From Flectonema sp. DT1601 (Eukaryota; Euglenozoa; Diplonemea; Diplonemida; Diplonemidae): a DNA stretch of 64,000 nucleotides. Position 1 is the stretch's first letter, and each line of letters opens with the position of its first letter. Location: contig OZ025811.1 in NCBI GenBank assembly GCA_964019425.1, positions 930,001 through 994,000 on the forward strand, in the 5' to 3' direction. Positions 11,301 through 20,900 of this stretch are shown here, piece by piece. The translations under genes and the position numbers were made by a program. The notes beneath the pieces are model-generated. The model had not been told where the DNA came from and did not search any database. It was given only the letters and a program-made list of their open reading frames with translations.

Positions 11301-11600
11301 TTAGATGCTCGTCTAGCTCAAAAACACAACTGTCGGAAAGTGTGCACTGCAGTACTTCGAAAATGGACCATTCGTTACAAAGCAAGCGTCGCAAAGAAAA
11401 GAATTTCTGATACTCAGAAGGCAGATCAGCTGTCTCGTATTCATGCTAGTCGACATTATAAAATATTATTTAGACAATGGAAAAATAAAACTTTTGATCA
11501 AATTAGAAATCGTGATCGGATGCTTGTCAGAGAGAGGCTTCTCAACTCTGTCAGACATATTGTGCAACCGAAAGTTAATGTTCCGTTGGTGTATCCGTAA
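8379..11600 (+). CDS. Sfi1-like / CCDC191-like repeat protein
   Basis: Intronless, 1073 residues. The first 780 residues are Ser/Thr- and acid-rich with little order, including Ser-rich basic stretches. Residues from about 815 form a charged coiled coil (an EEKKRLRKEKRLQKQ-type run). The last 200 residues carry irregular repeats of about 25-33 residues with a bulky-x-x-W core (for example LRRWHGL, LRKWTIRY, LFRQWKN). These resemble the Sfi1 centrin-binding repeats and the C-terminal part of animal CCDC191. Known Sfi1 proteins bind centrin at centrioles and basal bodies, and the same role is inferred here. The start is the first ATG after a TTTTTACAG site. Confidence 0.7.
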   Translation: MSGLWSFSTAGHEGERKTRVVEEALCPEGILLNEIENEAERIESRGVGIDTDADVAKLFGKLRGMFCDSESDVEVSPNRSNDHIDSDSLLSDDDNQINRIRELIHGENNTIQTTTSDVINDPFKPIRQLMQIPNTSQDTDLPLPEVGSNDVYDPRLYPSLFTAQFAAAEAVKEGPVVNLPAAYDYENIKRKKSSKVSNSVDDKPDWSPPPLQYPSIDRYHEEHNTLLLKCSKPMVKTKKKRAVGNTSRKVSGLPVHIDESNKETSTLLYQSSEGLLSVAVDENYSNSNSTSLLTEIATDYKKHNEDEPQQCPRRRESAARKLPRMSESLEYFVQENDNLNFDNKHPIPEDIIEEGSDSDTDPVQSIVAALRKQIADSLTKSPENPTHSTLTVESEDQIKSNSPNHCSDSIFDQTTPLDDHLIVTKPESFIEELITTPQQVCSDLNSGSMQPTTLTEKVSDVETDEISLSVKPSIHCLADTLSGSHSVSVLSDHFELDYRNVPQREVAIEQFEVSNSFKENSLEISADTKIEISEVTTSIIEEPVLSFSPPLKDHSLEFSTRPTAFELPHSTLQRKISTPLEADLPDSREIHNVIIMNSIEIDKSEQFPEADFRTPGGDSRLPSTEVLSIGDGDDTHLILKSDQKPTSAIDRVLRTLRMRTTSNENDVNSSVTSLDNSNRRRHRAHLNYANNINQSMSSVSSVGTSEQHNCNTPSRSSASSRRNLSKVLSKTRSVKSTSSGSSAVSTIKSSIMTDRSSSSKVKRVVVVDDDSASTLSLSTSEQTTIPSVSTMSISANSFIESSHSRNIQRSEARQRLHDIYRSNEVSKQEAATELSRKVAAAQEDEKKRLRKEKRLQKQLEAKLRLEKKQRRKQLLDHIEIANEFRRKNLLLKFGLRPWLRYRKVHRHEQKLVLIHNNHRIVKTHWIQLRTNIDRWQRVHYIRNIFRCVSWYRFMLSCLKRHFLRRWHGLVASRKLDARLAQKHNCRKVCTAVLRKWTIRYKASVAKKRISDTQKADQLSRIHASRHYKILFRQWKNKTFDQIRNRDRMLVRERLLNSVRHIVQPKVNVPLVYP

Positions 11601-11765
11601 TTTAATCCCTATCTCCACCTCACAACACACACATACTGTATCACTTAATTAGAATAATTGTGTTATAATTTTTTATTGAAATTGCTAACTTTACCCTCCA
11701 TAGAATTATTCGACTTTATTGGTAAACATTGATTGTTTATTCTTATTACTCAAAACAGACTTAAG

Positions 11766-14700
11766 ATGTCCTCTAAAATGGAAATTATAGATTGCGGAGT
11801 AAATTATATCCGACCGGGTGATAAGTTCCGTGGTATTCTTGAACGAGCTTCAGCCAATGGAATAACTAGAATGATCTTAATCGGAGTTGACTGCGAGACG
11901 AGTACCGCAGCCATGAGAATCTGTGAGAATGCCGAATTTCAAGAATACGGCATCAAATTGTATTTTACAGCCGGGCTACACCCGTGTAAGGCACACACAT
12001 GGGGAAGTCGAACTAAAGCTGACCTACGAAAGTTACTAAAACACCAGGCATGTGTTGCTGTTGGTGAGGTGGGTCTCAGTTTTATTAGCGGAGCGAAAGC
12101 ACCAAAAGAAGTCCAACGATGGGTTTTCAATCGCCAGATAAAATTAGCAGTCGAGTACAAACTCCCCTTGTACCTCCATAAGCGAGGTGATATTGATGGT
12201 GAGCTACTAGAAATGGTACGTGAGTACCCTTCTTTAGAAGGTAAATGTTTACTTCATTGTTATGATGGTGTAGGTGATATAAAACAGTTCTTAGAGTTCG
12301 GATTCTACTACGGGATTTCAGGAACCGCAGCTATGCTTCGTGGAGGAGATCTCAGCAGGAAGATTACCCTCGGAGAAATTCCTGTTCAGAAGATGTTGTT
12401 GGAAACGGATGCTCCGTATCTGCTCCCAGAGAATTGGGAGCCGTGCGTATCCGGTGGAGGTTCCGAACCTTCGATGCTACCAAGACTCGCATCACACGTA
12501 CAGATGTTACTTAATAAAGATGTAGACCAGAGTCTAGGTCTGCTGAACTCATGTTCTAAAACTGCCATCGACTTCTTCTCATTGGATTCAATCAAATCTG
12601 TGCAACCTGCTCGCTCCCGAATAGTCGTGTCAGAGAACGATCACGTAAATCCTTACACTCAAAACTACAGCGAATCTGATGGTCCACTTCGATTCCTGGT
12701 ACCTGATAATTATAAACGACTTGGACGTGCCCTTCGAGGGTGTGGAATTGACTGTGAAATCGTGCCGAGTAACGAGCAAGTTCAGCTCGCAGCTCAGGCA
12801 AAAGAGAAGAACAGAATCCTACTTCTGAGACATGATAAGTCAATCAGAGGGTCTTCTAATTTACCAAAATACTTTAAGTTTAGTTATGATCAGATAGCTG
12901 CTCAAGTATATCAAGTATTTCATGAGTTTAATATTAAAGTAACTCTAAAAGATGTTATGGAGAAACGTCGTTGCACCACCTGCAACGCATTTTCATGGGA
13001 AAACGGTTGTGCTACTGAAGGTTGGAAGAAAGAAGTTTTAGACCCTCATCCACACACCGAAGAGAAACAAAATTGTAAATGTAAATGCTGTGGGAAAGTT
13101 TATTGGCCTTGGACAGAAAAGCAGTTGATTGCTTACACGGAACGATTTCTTCGTTTTCTCTACGAAAATGAAACTGACACAGGAGATGTATACACATTCG
13201 AAGATATTGACTCTTACACAGTCATCCGTAATTGTACACTGCAGTGGAGAGCAACTTGTCAATACTACAATGGTAAACCAAATTCTTGTAGAAATGGAAT
13301 GAAATGTCCTCACAGACACTCCCGTCACGTAGCTGGTGCTTCAAGACAAGCTGACTGTGTCTGTGTGATAGTCTATCACTATCGCTACGGTATTTTACTT
13401 TCAGAAAACGACAGACCAGGTGCTCGTTGGGTCATCCCCTGGAGCTTCTTCTACGATGAAGATTCGAAGACGCGAGCATTGAATCTTTTACTCTCAGAAT
13501 TTGGTCTAAATATAAACAGCGACCTCTTAATAGAAGCAAAGAGTAGAGGAGATCAAACATCAATAAGTTCTGGGAGAAGGATTTACTTTGAGTATCACAT
13601 TCAAGATTGGCAACAAGGTGTCCGCGGTGATGATGGAGTTCGTCCTTCAGATACTGGTGAGGACTTTTGGCTTCCGGCTATTCGACCTTTCTGTTTTCAA
13701 AAGGACATCACTCTTGCTTCTCGCATTGTAAAAACTTGTGGGCAAGGATCTACTGCAAAGGGAGACACTGAGGGATCAATTGCTCTGAGGAAGTACTCAG
13801 ACAATGATCTATTCTCATCAAAGAATAGGGAGCGAGAATCAAATCCTCCATCGTTGCAATTAAAGAACTTCCATCAGCAAAGTCTCTTCATGCTGAGATC
13901 ACAAATGATTTCTAATAAACACAACAGCTCTCTGGGTAAACTTCGGGACAAACTTCGTAAGAATCAAGGTCTTAAGGAACCATCAATTCAGAGAAGTCTT
14001 TGGGAGACTCGTAAGAGTTGTTTCGCGCAGTGTACGGACGCTGATAGACCAAAGAATTCAAAAATTGAAGAACTGATCAGCGTCAAAGTTCAAAGTGACA
14101 TCATCGACAAACACGTTGCCACTAAATTATCTCATGTTGAAGCTACCCAAGAGAGAGCAGAGACGATAAGGATATCTTTGCATAATTCATTATTGAAAGT
14201 ATATCCTGATTTACAAACAATAGTTTACGGCAGTACCTCACTCGGTATCTGTGGACCATTTAGTGACGTTGATATTTGTATTAAATTACCTCAGTACTCT
14301 ACTCTGGGAATTGAACAACCAGCAAACCAAGATGAGAGAAACAATGAATGCGACACTCTTGCGTCTCTCAAAGAACATCTTTGCGCTGTGTTGATGAATA
14401 TAACTCCAGTTTTTAAAGCGCGTGTTCCGATCTTGAAGAGTGTTGCATTACCTCCTTCAGACATTCCTATAGATATCACATTACGCCACATTGGTCACAA
14501 GAATACAGAGCTACTCAGAGAGTACTTTTGTGCTAATGAGTGGATTAAGAAGCTTTGTGTTTGTGTTAAAGACTGGAGTGCCTGGGCAGGTATCAGATCT
14601 CCAACAGAACCTATGCTGTCGAGCTATGCCCTCGCTATAATGACAATTTATTGTTTTAAAAAGAAGGATATGATTGATGTCTCTTCTTCCCGACTACCTA

Positions 14701-14993
14701 AACAAAGCGCCAACCAGATTGCAATATTCTTATCGTACTACTCGTGGGAACACAATTGGTCAAAAGATGTTATTTGCTTACTTAATACTTCTGTAACATT
14801 ATCACATCTTGATAAACAAACCGGTTGGGATACCAATCCAGTTGCCGGAATCAGAGATCCAATTGAGTTGCATCGAAACATCTTAAAACCAACAACTTCA
14901 CAACAACTTGATGATATTAAAAGGAGATTTAGACTCTCACATCAAATGTTGTGTTCTGGGAAGCTCGCTGAAGAAATTGCTGGCAACCGGTAA
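11766..14993 (+). CDS. TatD/Mut7-C/CCCH/Nudix-like/nucleotidyltransferase fusion
   Basis: One uninterrupted 1075-residue frame. Residues 4-275 form a TatD-family barrel (IDCGVN, GLHP, GEVGL, LHCYDG, ETDAPYLLP); GExGLD has Ser for the Asp, so activity is uncertain. Residues 310-450 form a Mut7-C (PIN-like) domain with RCTTCN and a CKCCGKVYW zinc knuckle. Residues 495-518 form a CCCH zinc finger. Residues 528-653 look like a Nudix fold whose REXXEE box is lost. Residues 780-1070 form a non-canonical poly(A)/uridylyl-transferase: GSTSLG and SDVDI (about 820-834), a third acidic strand PIDIT (about 900) and a PAP-associated helical part. Together the parts suggest RNA 3'-end trimming and tailing. 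The start at 11766 lies 7 nt after CAAAACAG; an in-frame ATG at 11733 sits upstream of that acceptor. Confidence 0.85.
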   Translation: MSSKMEIIDCGVNYIRPGDKFRGILERASANGITRMILIGVDCETSTAAMRICENAEFQEYGIKLYFTAGLHPCKAHTWGSRTKADLRKLLKHQACVAVGEVGLSFISGAKAPKEVQRWVFNRQIKLAVEYKLPLYLHKRGDIDGELLEMVREYPSLEGKCLLHCYDGVGDIKQFLEFGFYYGISGTAAMLRGGDLSRKITLGEIPVQKMLLETDAPYLLPENWEPCVSGGGSEPSMLPRLASHVQMLLNKDVDQSLGLLNSCSKTAIDFFSLDSIKSVQPARSRIVVSENDHVNPYTQNYSESDGPLRFLVPDNYKRLGRALRGCGIDCEIVPSNEQVQLAAQAKEKNRILLLRHDKSIRGSSNLPKYFKFSYDQIAAQVYQVFHEFNIKVTLKDVMEKRRCTTCNAFSWENGCATEGWKKEVLDPHPHTEEKQNCKCKCCGKVYWPWTEKQLIAYTERFLRFLYENETDTGDVYTFEDIDSYTVIRNCTLQWRATCQYYNGKPNSCRNGMKCPHRHSRHVAGASRQADCVCVIVYHYRYGILLSENDRPGARWVIPWSFFYDEDSKTRALNLLLSEFGLNINSDLLIEAKSRGDQTSISSGRRIYFEYHIQDWQQGVRGDDGVRPSDTGEDFWLPAIRPFCFQKDITLASRIVKTCGQGSTAKGDTEGSIALRKYSDNDLFSSKNRERESNPPSLQLKNFHQQSLFMLRSQMISNKHNSSLGKLRDKLRKNQGLKEPSIQRSLWETRKSCFAQCTDADRPKNSKIEELISVKVQSDIIDKHVATKLSHVEATQERAETIRISLHNSLLKVYPDLQTIVYGSTSLGICGPFSDVDICIKLPQYSTLGIEQPANQDERNNECDTLASLKEHLCAVLMNITPVFKARVPILKSVALPPSDIPIDITLRHIGHKNTELLREYFCANEWIKKLCVCVKDWSAWAGIRSPTEPMLSSYALAIMTIYCFKKKDMIDVSSSRLPKQSANQIAIFLSYYSWEHNWSKDVICLLNTSVTLSHLDKQTGWDTNPVAGIRDPIELHRNILKPTTSQQLDDIKRRFRLSHQMLCSGKLAEEIAGNR

Positions 14994-15464
14994 ATTTATG
15001 TTTTTCATTCTATCGACAATTATCGTTTTCCTATCCCAACGATGGTGAGTCTGTTTTATGTTTTACTATTGAAGAGAAGCTACGAAAGAAACAACACAAC
15101 CTCTGCAACACTTGATTCTTTATTCTTAAATTCCCTAACTCTACGCAGAGGTAACAGTTTTCTTATGTGAGGATTCTTCAATACCGTATTTTAGTTGTTT
15201 TCAAATTTCATTCATTGGGTTGAGTACCACCACCCTTAGCCATCATGGTTACGGTGCATTCTTTATAAGAAGTAATAATAAAGAATCATGGTATTCCCTT
15301 TTTATTTTTATTTATTTATTTTTTTTTTGATACAACTTTTATTTGCCTTGTTACTTTTGTGATTCAGTGCTGGTATCTTCACACTTATGTTATGACGGGA
15401 AGCCTTTGTAGTTTATCAGGATTATAATTTTATTTATAAACAGATATTCCAAAGAGCTTAAAAA
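14994..15464. other. Intergenic region with copied MFS fragment
   Basis: No gene. At 15361-15386 a 26-bp stretch is identical to 15913-15938 inside the downstream MFS gene, with diverged similarity for about 30 bp more. It ends with TTTATAAACAG 21 nt before the MFS start. Confidence 0.7.
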
Positions 15465-16784
15465 ATGGGAATCATGGACCCACGAGTGTTGCGAAACCTA
15501 CACAAGCTAATAGTAGCTATGTATATGATGGGTGTTTCAGGAACGCTTTACGCTTACGGTACGTATTCTGATGACATACAAGATGCTTTTGGATTAAGTG
15601 ACAGTGAAATAACTGGTATAATTGACGTTGCAGGGATTGGTTCTAATATTTGTATATGGGTTGGGTTTATCTTAGCTCATGGAGGACAAAAAGGAACATC
15701 GTTAATTGGTGGTATCATCGCAGTAGCTGGTTATGTCTTAGCAGCTCTTTCAATGAATAAAGACATTGGTCATTCATGGGGAATATTTGGTCTTGAATTA
15801 GGTGCTGCTGGTCAAGGATGTGTTCTTCTGTACATGGCAGCACTAGTAACTTATCAACAATTCCCTAAGGAATATCATGGTATTATTATTGGTTGTTTAG
15901 ACTGCATGTTTGGATTCAGTGCTGGTATCTTCACACTTGTGTATGACAGTAGCTTTTCAGGCAATGTTTCAGGATTCATGTACTGCTGTGGTGTTGCTGT
16001 CGGTGTTGCAGCTCTTCTTGGAGTTATCTTCTTGCAGGGACCTCAGAAACATGAAAACACAACCGAAGATGATAAAAGTGATATGAGTGAAGTAGAATTA
16101 CTTGACGAGGGTCCGTCATACTCAGCTTTACTGCTGCCTCGATTTTGGATGCTTTTCATAATATTCTTGTTAGCTCAGGGAATTGCTTTTCAAGTACTCA
16201 ATAACGCGGGTAATATCAGCACGGCATTACACCCTTCTGGGACTTCTAACTTGAAATCAAATATTCCTTTAGTAATATCAATCTCAGGTGGTATTCTTAG
16301 ATTCGCATTCGGATGTGCTGCAGACTATTTTAAAAATAAAGGTTTTCGAGTAACTCTTCTTCTAATCGTCGTCGCAGTCTTCCTCTTATTTTCACAATTT
16401 CTATTGATGGTTGGTTTCAGGCACACTATGATGGTATCAGCTGTGTTTACTGGATTTTCATTTGGTGGACAATGGTGTTTGATACCGCTTATAACGTCAC
16501 TCGAATTCGGAGAGCGCAATTTTGGTTTAAATTGGTCGGTTCTTGTATGTGCCTCAGCACTAGGACCATGGCTGTTTAGGCCCTTTCAATCCTGGGTATA
16601 CACCTCTAACACTGCTGATAGTGACGGTTCTTGCTATGGAACTGATTGCTATGAGAACCTATGGATTTTCACAACAGGTGCTTCTGCTGTCGTAGTCGTA
16701 TTAGTCGCCTTGTTTGATAGGATTGTCGCTCGCAGACAATCTCAGTTTGAATATGCTCAAGTTCAATCCCCTTCCGACTGTTAA
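15465..16784 (+). CDS. Nodulin-like major facilitator transporter
   Basis: Intronless, 439 residues, with about 12 hydrophobic segments split by a charged cytoplasmic loop at about residues 193-222. The N-terminal pattern (AMYMMGVSGTLYAYGTYS, then LGLSDSEITGI-like sequence with a Gly-rich second and third helix) fits the nodulin-like/NFD4-type MFS branch found in plants and many protists. Its substrate is unknown in most members, and I do not assign one. A DRIVARR-type basic tail follows the last helix. The start follows an acceptor-like AG by 21 nt. Confidence 0.85.
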   Translation: MGIMDPRVLRNLHKLIVAMYMMGVSGTLYAYGTYSDDIQDAFGLSDSEITGIIDVAGIGSNICIWVGFILAHGGQKGTSLIGGIIAVAGYVLAALSMNKDIGHSWGIFGLELGAAGQGCVLLYMAALVTYQQFPKEYHGIIIGCLDCMFGFSAGIFTLVYDSSFSGNVSGFMYCCGVAVGVAALLGVIFLQGPQKHENTTEDDKSDMSEVELLDEGPSYSALLLPRFWMLFIIFLLAQGIAFQVLNNAGNISTALHPSGTSNLKSNIPLVISISGGILRFAFGCAADYFKNKGFRVTLLLIVVAVFLLFSQFLLMVGFRHTMMVSAVFTGFSFGGQWCLIPLITSLEFGERNFGLNWSVLVCASALGPWLFRPFQSWVYTSNTADSDGSCYGTDCYENLWIFTTGASAVVVVLVALFDRIVARRQSQFEYAQVQSPSDC

Positions 16785-17478
16785 TATTCTCCTAATTCTT
16801 CCGATTACCTAACTTTTTTTTTTTTAAAAAATGTGTTTAATGTTTCTCGGACATTTCTTTATATATAAATATAAAATACATCAAATTAAAAAAATAAAAA
16901 AAAAGAGAATTCGTCTCTTTATGTTTCTTTTAATTAGGGAAGAGTGGAAGGAAAACACACGAATACTTGTTTTTGTAGCTGAGAGTTCATTGATGGTATG
17001 GTTCTTCTTGTGGAGATCTACAGGTAGGACCATTGTTGGCCGATCCAGTGGGAGCAAATCAGCGATCTCTGGTGCAAAGGCTGCACATTCAACTACCGAG
17101 AAGGAGGTTTAAGAACTGTCGTGACTCTCTGCTTCAAAAAAATATATCAAATTAAAATTGAAATACGTGATCACAAAAAAAAAAAAAAAAAAAAAAAACA
17201 AGATAAAAATTAAAATTGATTTGGTAATTATGGAGGAGGGAGAAAAAAACAAAACAAAACTTTGATACAAATCTGTTGAGTTTGTTTAGGTTTTTCACCT
17301 ATCCTTTTTTTTTCTTTTTTTTTCTAAGTGCAATATTATATCTTTTGCAAGTTGGAAAATTTTCAACGTATTTATTCCTCACTCCCGTCCGCAAAAAAAT
17401 ATGCAATCCAATGTGTTATTTGAAATTACTTATGTTTGCCTCTTCCCCGTATTTGCATATTGTGACACGCCGGAGCTG

Positions 17479-17513
<35 letters not shown>

Positions 17514-17728
17514 AAAATTAATTATTTTTCCCCTGTTTTTTTTGTTGGTTCTATTTCCCTCCCCCACTTCGAAAAGGTTACATTTCTGATGTAACTTTAT
17601 GGTGGCAGTAAACTCGTGAAGGGTCAGTCATATTCGAGGAGTATTTTACTTTTCATTTTTGATCCAGTCAACCTTTGTTATTATTCGTCAGCAAGGGGAA
17701 GGAAAGAAATCCAGGAAAAAAGGGGAAA

Positions 17729-17761
<33 letters not shown>

Positions 17762-17902
17762 AAAAAATCGTTCAGGCCTCTTATTGACAGTAAACATAAA
17801 AATAGTATTTTCTCCAATAATCTTATTATTAATTCCCCTCTTATCAGAATGATATAACTAAATGTGCTGCAGGTCGATCTAAGTACGAAGAACACTTAGA
17901 AA
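16785..17902. other. Intergenic region, 1.1 kb
   Basis: No gene supported. Notable are an A run of about 23 at 17177, a run of 31 T at 17482-17512, and an A run of about 23 at 17727. A patch near 17040-17115 has more balanced composition (open frame ending at 17112) but shows no recognisable family. The end holds GTGCTGCAG 30 nt before the next start. Confidence 0.5.
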
Positions 17903-20900
17903 ATGGATGTTGGGCTGTCCCCACATCCGCCGGGAAGTAGTCGTGAAGTACTTCCCGCAGATTATTTCTTAGCATCAAGACTGCATGCATCAGCAGGAGT
18001 TGTCTTGGGAACGAAAGAGTATGAGGGTGTAGCAAATGAAGTATTTTCCAGTTTAAGCGGAAAGCAGATGCTAAGCATAGATTCCGTAGACGATAGTCAA
18101 ACCTTTTCAATGTATTTAATGCAAACTTTAGCAAAGTACGCAGGTGTTCCTCATCGCATCCCGAAACAGAAAAGTAGAAAACGACGACAAAACTGGAAGC
18201 GGAAAGAGCCACCTCTCACACCAGATCTCAACTCTCTTGAGCAGCTACTGACAATGCTTTCGTCACGTAAAAAACAAGAAATCGGATCAAAGAAATCAAA
18301 AAATCAGGGAGCCATCCTTCTGAACAATTACCTTTCACGATGCGGAAGGGAAGCAGCATCCCCCGGTAATCCTGAAAGCGAAGGAATACCTCACCAAAAT
18401 AGTAACCCTCCAACAATACTTAATGAGGGTGTTATTCATCAAATTAGTGGATGTAGTCTTCAAAAAGATGTTTGCGGCATTCCAAACGATTTAGCGCTTT
18501 GGAAAGTCATCAGACTACTAAAAGAGATTAGAGATTTAAATCGACAACCAGCCTACTCTTATATCGCAGCGGCAGTTCTTGTTGTTACTGTTACGGAGTC
18601 GAGAGGTGATTTTGTTGCGAAGGCGGATCCGGATTTTATTCCATCAAAGGTATTTGCAGGTATGAAGAAAGGATGGTTTTTCGGAACCGCACCTGATGGC
18701 AGGCTGGGGTACCATATTGATATCACAAAGAGATTGAGATTTGTTGGAAACATACTTGCAATTGGTACCATTCAGGAACCTTTATCTGAGCAACACACCA
18801 CTCAGAAACCTTCATCTGAGCAACACACCACTCAGAAACCTTCATCTGAGCAACACACCACTCAGAAACCTTCATCTGAGCAACACACCACTCAGAAACC
18901 TTTATCTGAGCAACACACCACTCAGAAACCTTTATCTGAGCAACACACCACTCAGAAACCTTCATCTGAGCAACACACCACTCAGAAACCTTCATCTGAG
19001 CAACACACCACTCAGAAACCTTCATCTGAGCAACACACCACTCAGAAACCTTCATCTGAGCAACACACCGCTCAAAAAACCTTATCTCGACAACACACCA
19101 CTCAGAAACCTTTATCTGAGCAACACACCGCTCAAAAAACCTTATCTCGACAACACACCCCTCAGAAAGCTTTATCTGAGCAACACACCGCTCAGAAACC
19201 TTCATCTGAGCAACACACCGCTCAAAAAACCTTATCTCGACAACACACCGCTCAGAAACCTTTATCTCCGCAACACACCGCCCAGAAACCTTTATCTCGA
19301 CAACACACCCCTCAGAAACCTTTATCTCAGCAACTATCGTTTAGTGTCAGTCTACTTGAGAGTAGCATTAGTGAGGTTACTGAATTGCCTCGATTGGCCT
19401 CAAAAGGAGTTCTAAGCGAAAGCAACAGCTTCTTAGGCAGCACTGGACTTTTTCGAAAAAGTGGAAAGGCATCATTTTCTAAGTGGAAAATGGTTAGGGG
19501 TTATAAAGAAAAAAATGATAATGTTAACTTGCAATCTCTTTCAAGTATGACGTCGACTGTTGGTTCGGGTGTGTTGTCGAAGTCATCAGACAGATCGCTT
19601 CTGATTCATAAAGTAGAATCGTACAAAGATCAATCATCTGATTTAGAAGACCTTCTGCATGGAGAGCTATACCAAACACAACTTCTTAAGTCAGGACCTA
19701 CTCAACAAGGTGACGACTATCTTGTTGAAAGGCTCAAAGAAAGAGGAGTTGAAATACCACTTCAATTCATAGATCCTATCACAAGAACTATAATGAGAGA
19801 TCCTATATCTTTTCAGAAAAGGACCTATGACTTGGACACTATTGAGCAGATTGCTCAATCGACACCAAATAAACTAATTACTGATGAGGAAAGAAATCTA
19901 CATTCACTTCTCATACAAACTCGTACACAAAACATAAGCAGCAATGGAAAGGAAAGATTTACATTCGCGAATCTCGTTAATCAAGTGTCCAAGAAGACTG
20001 CAATACCTGGTATTAAAAGACATAATGTACTACGAAAAATGGTTGATTCATGGAGACAGAACTGGTTGACTGAGATAAACAAGGAAGACCGAAGGGTTCA
20101 CGATAGTCGAATGGTGTCAAGTTATATAATTGATTTCTTAATAAACAGATCGATAATGGTATCGGATAAGATGAAACAATGTGATAGATTTACACAGGCG
20201 TTTGTACCTCGAAAATCACATTTGTCTGGAACGACTTCTATCACCATTTCTGGTTCTAATTTTGCCGGTGTCGGTGTTGGTGGTGTCGGTGTTGGTGTTG
20301 GTGCTGATACTGGTGTTAGTAGTGTCGGTGTTGATATCGGAGTTAAGTCTCCCTCAGCTAAAGCTACAGATGTACCCAAAGCTACTAATATGCCCACAGA
20401 AGAATTATTAGCAAACCTGGATTGGGAACAGCATCGATCAGAAGTCGCTGCGAATGATATTCTTTGGCAGCGTCGTCTTCGACGTCGTGAAGAAAACACT
20501 CAAGACGCACAAACTTCTATCCGAGACTGTCTTCAGTCTATCAAGTTCTTACAGTGGTTAGTTAGTAAACAACCGAACTACCCAAGACCTGAGGATGATG
20601 TTCCAATAGGAAAGTTAAATAAAAAGGTTTGTTGTGTTTTCCCTTTGATTCCATCCACAGAAAGTAAATTATTTTTAATAAACAACTCAACTCAGGTGTG
20701 GCACGGAATAGCTCAGATAAGAGAAGTCTTTGAGGTACCCAATGCGGTACCGGATTTCTTGGTAATGCAGCAGGCGAATGAATTATTAAAAAGAGGACAT
20801 CAGATTCACAAAGTTTATCAAGCTGCTAATCCAGAAGCATTAGCATATGCTGAAGTAGACGGCTATGATAGTTTTGAGTCTTCTGAAGTGGATTCCGTAT

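Noticed and set aside
16831-17112. 93-residue open frame after the MFS gene
   Set aside because: The first half is AT-run sequence and the rest has no recognisable family; no supported start.
18723-19415. Alternative-frame and antisense open frames across the decapeptide repeat
   Set aside because: They exist only because a 30-bp unit without stops keeps all frames open; flanks lack coding character and the main frame contains a U-box.
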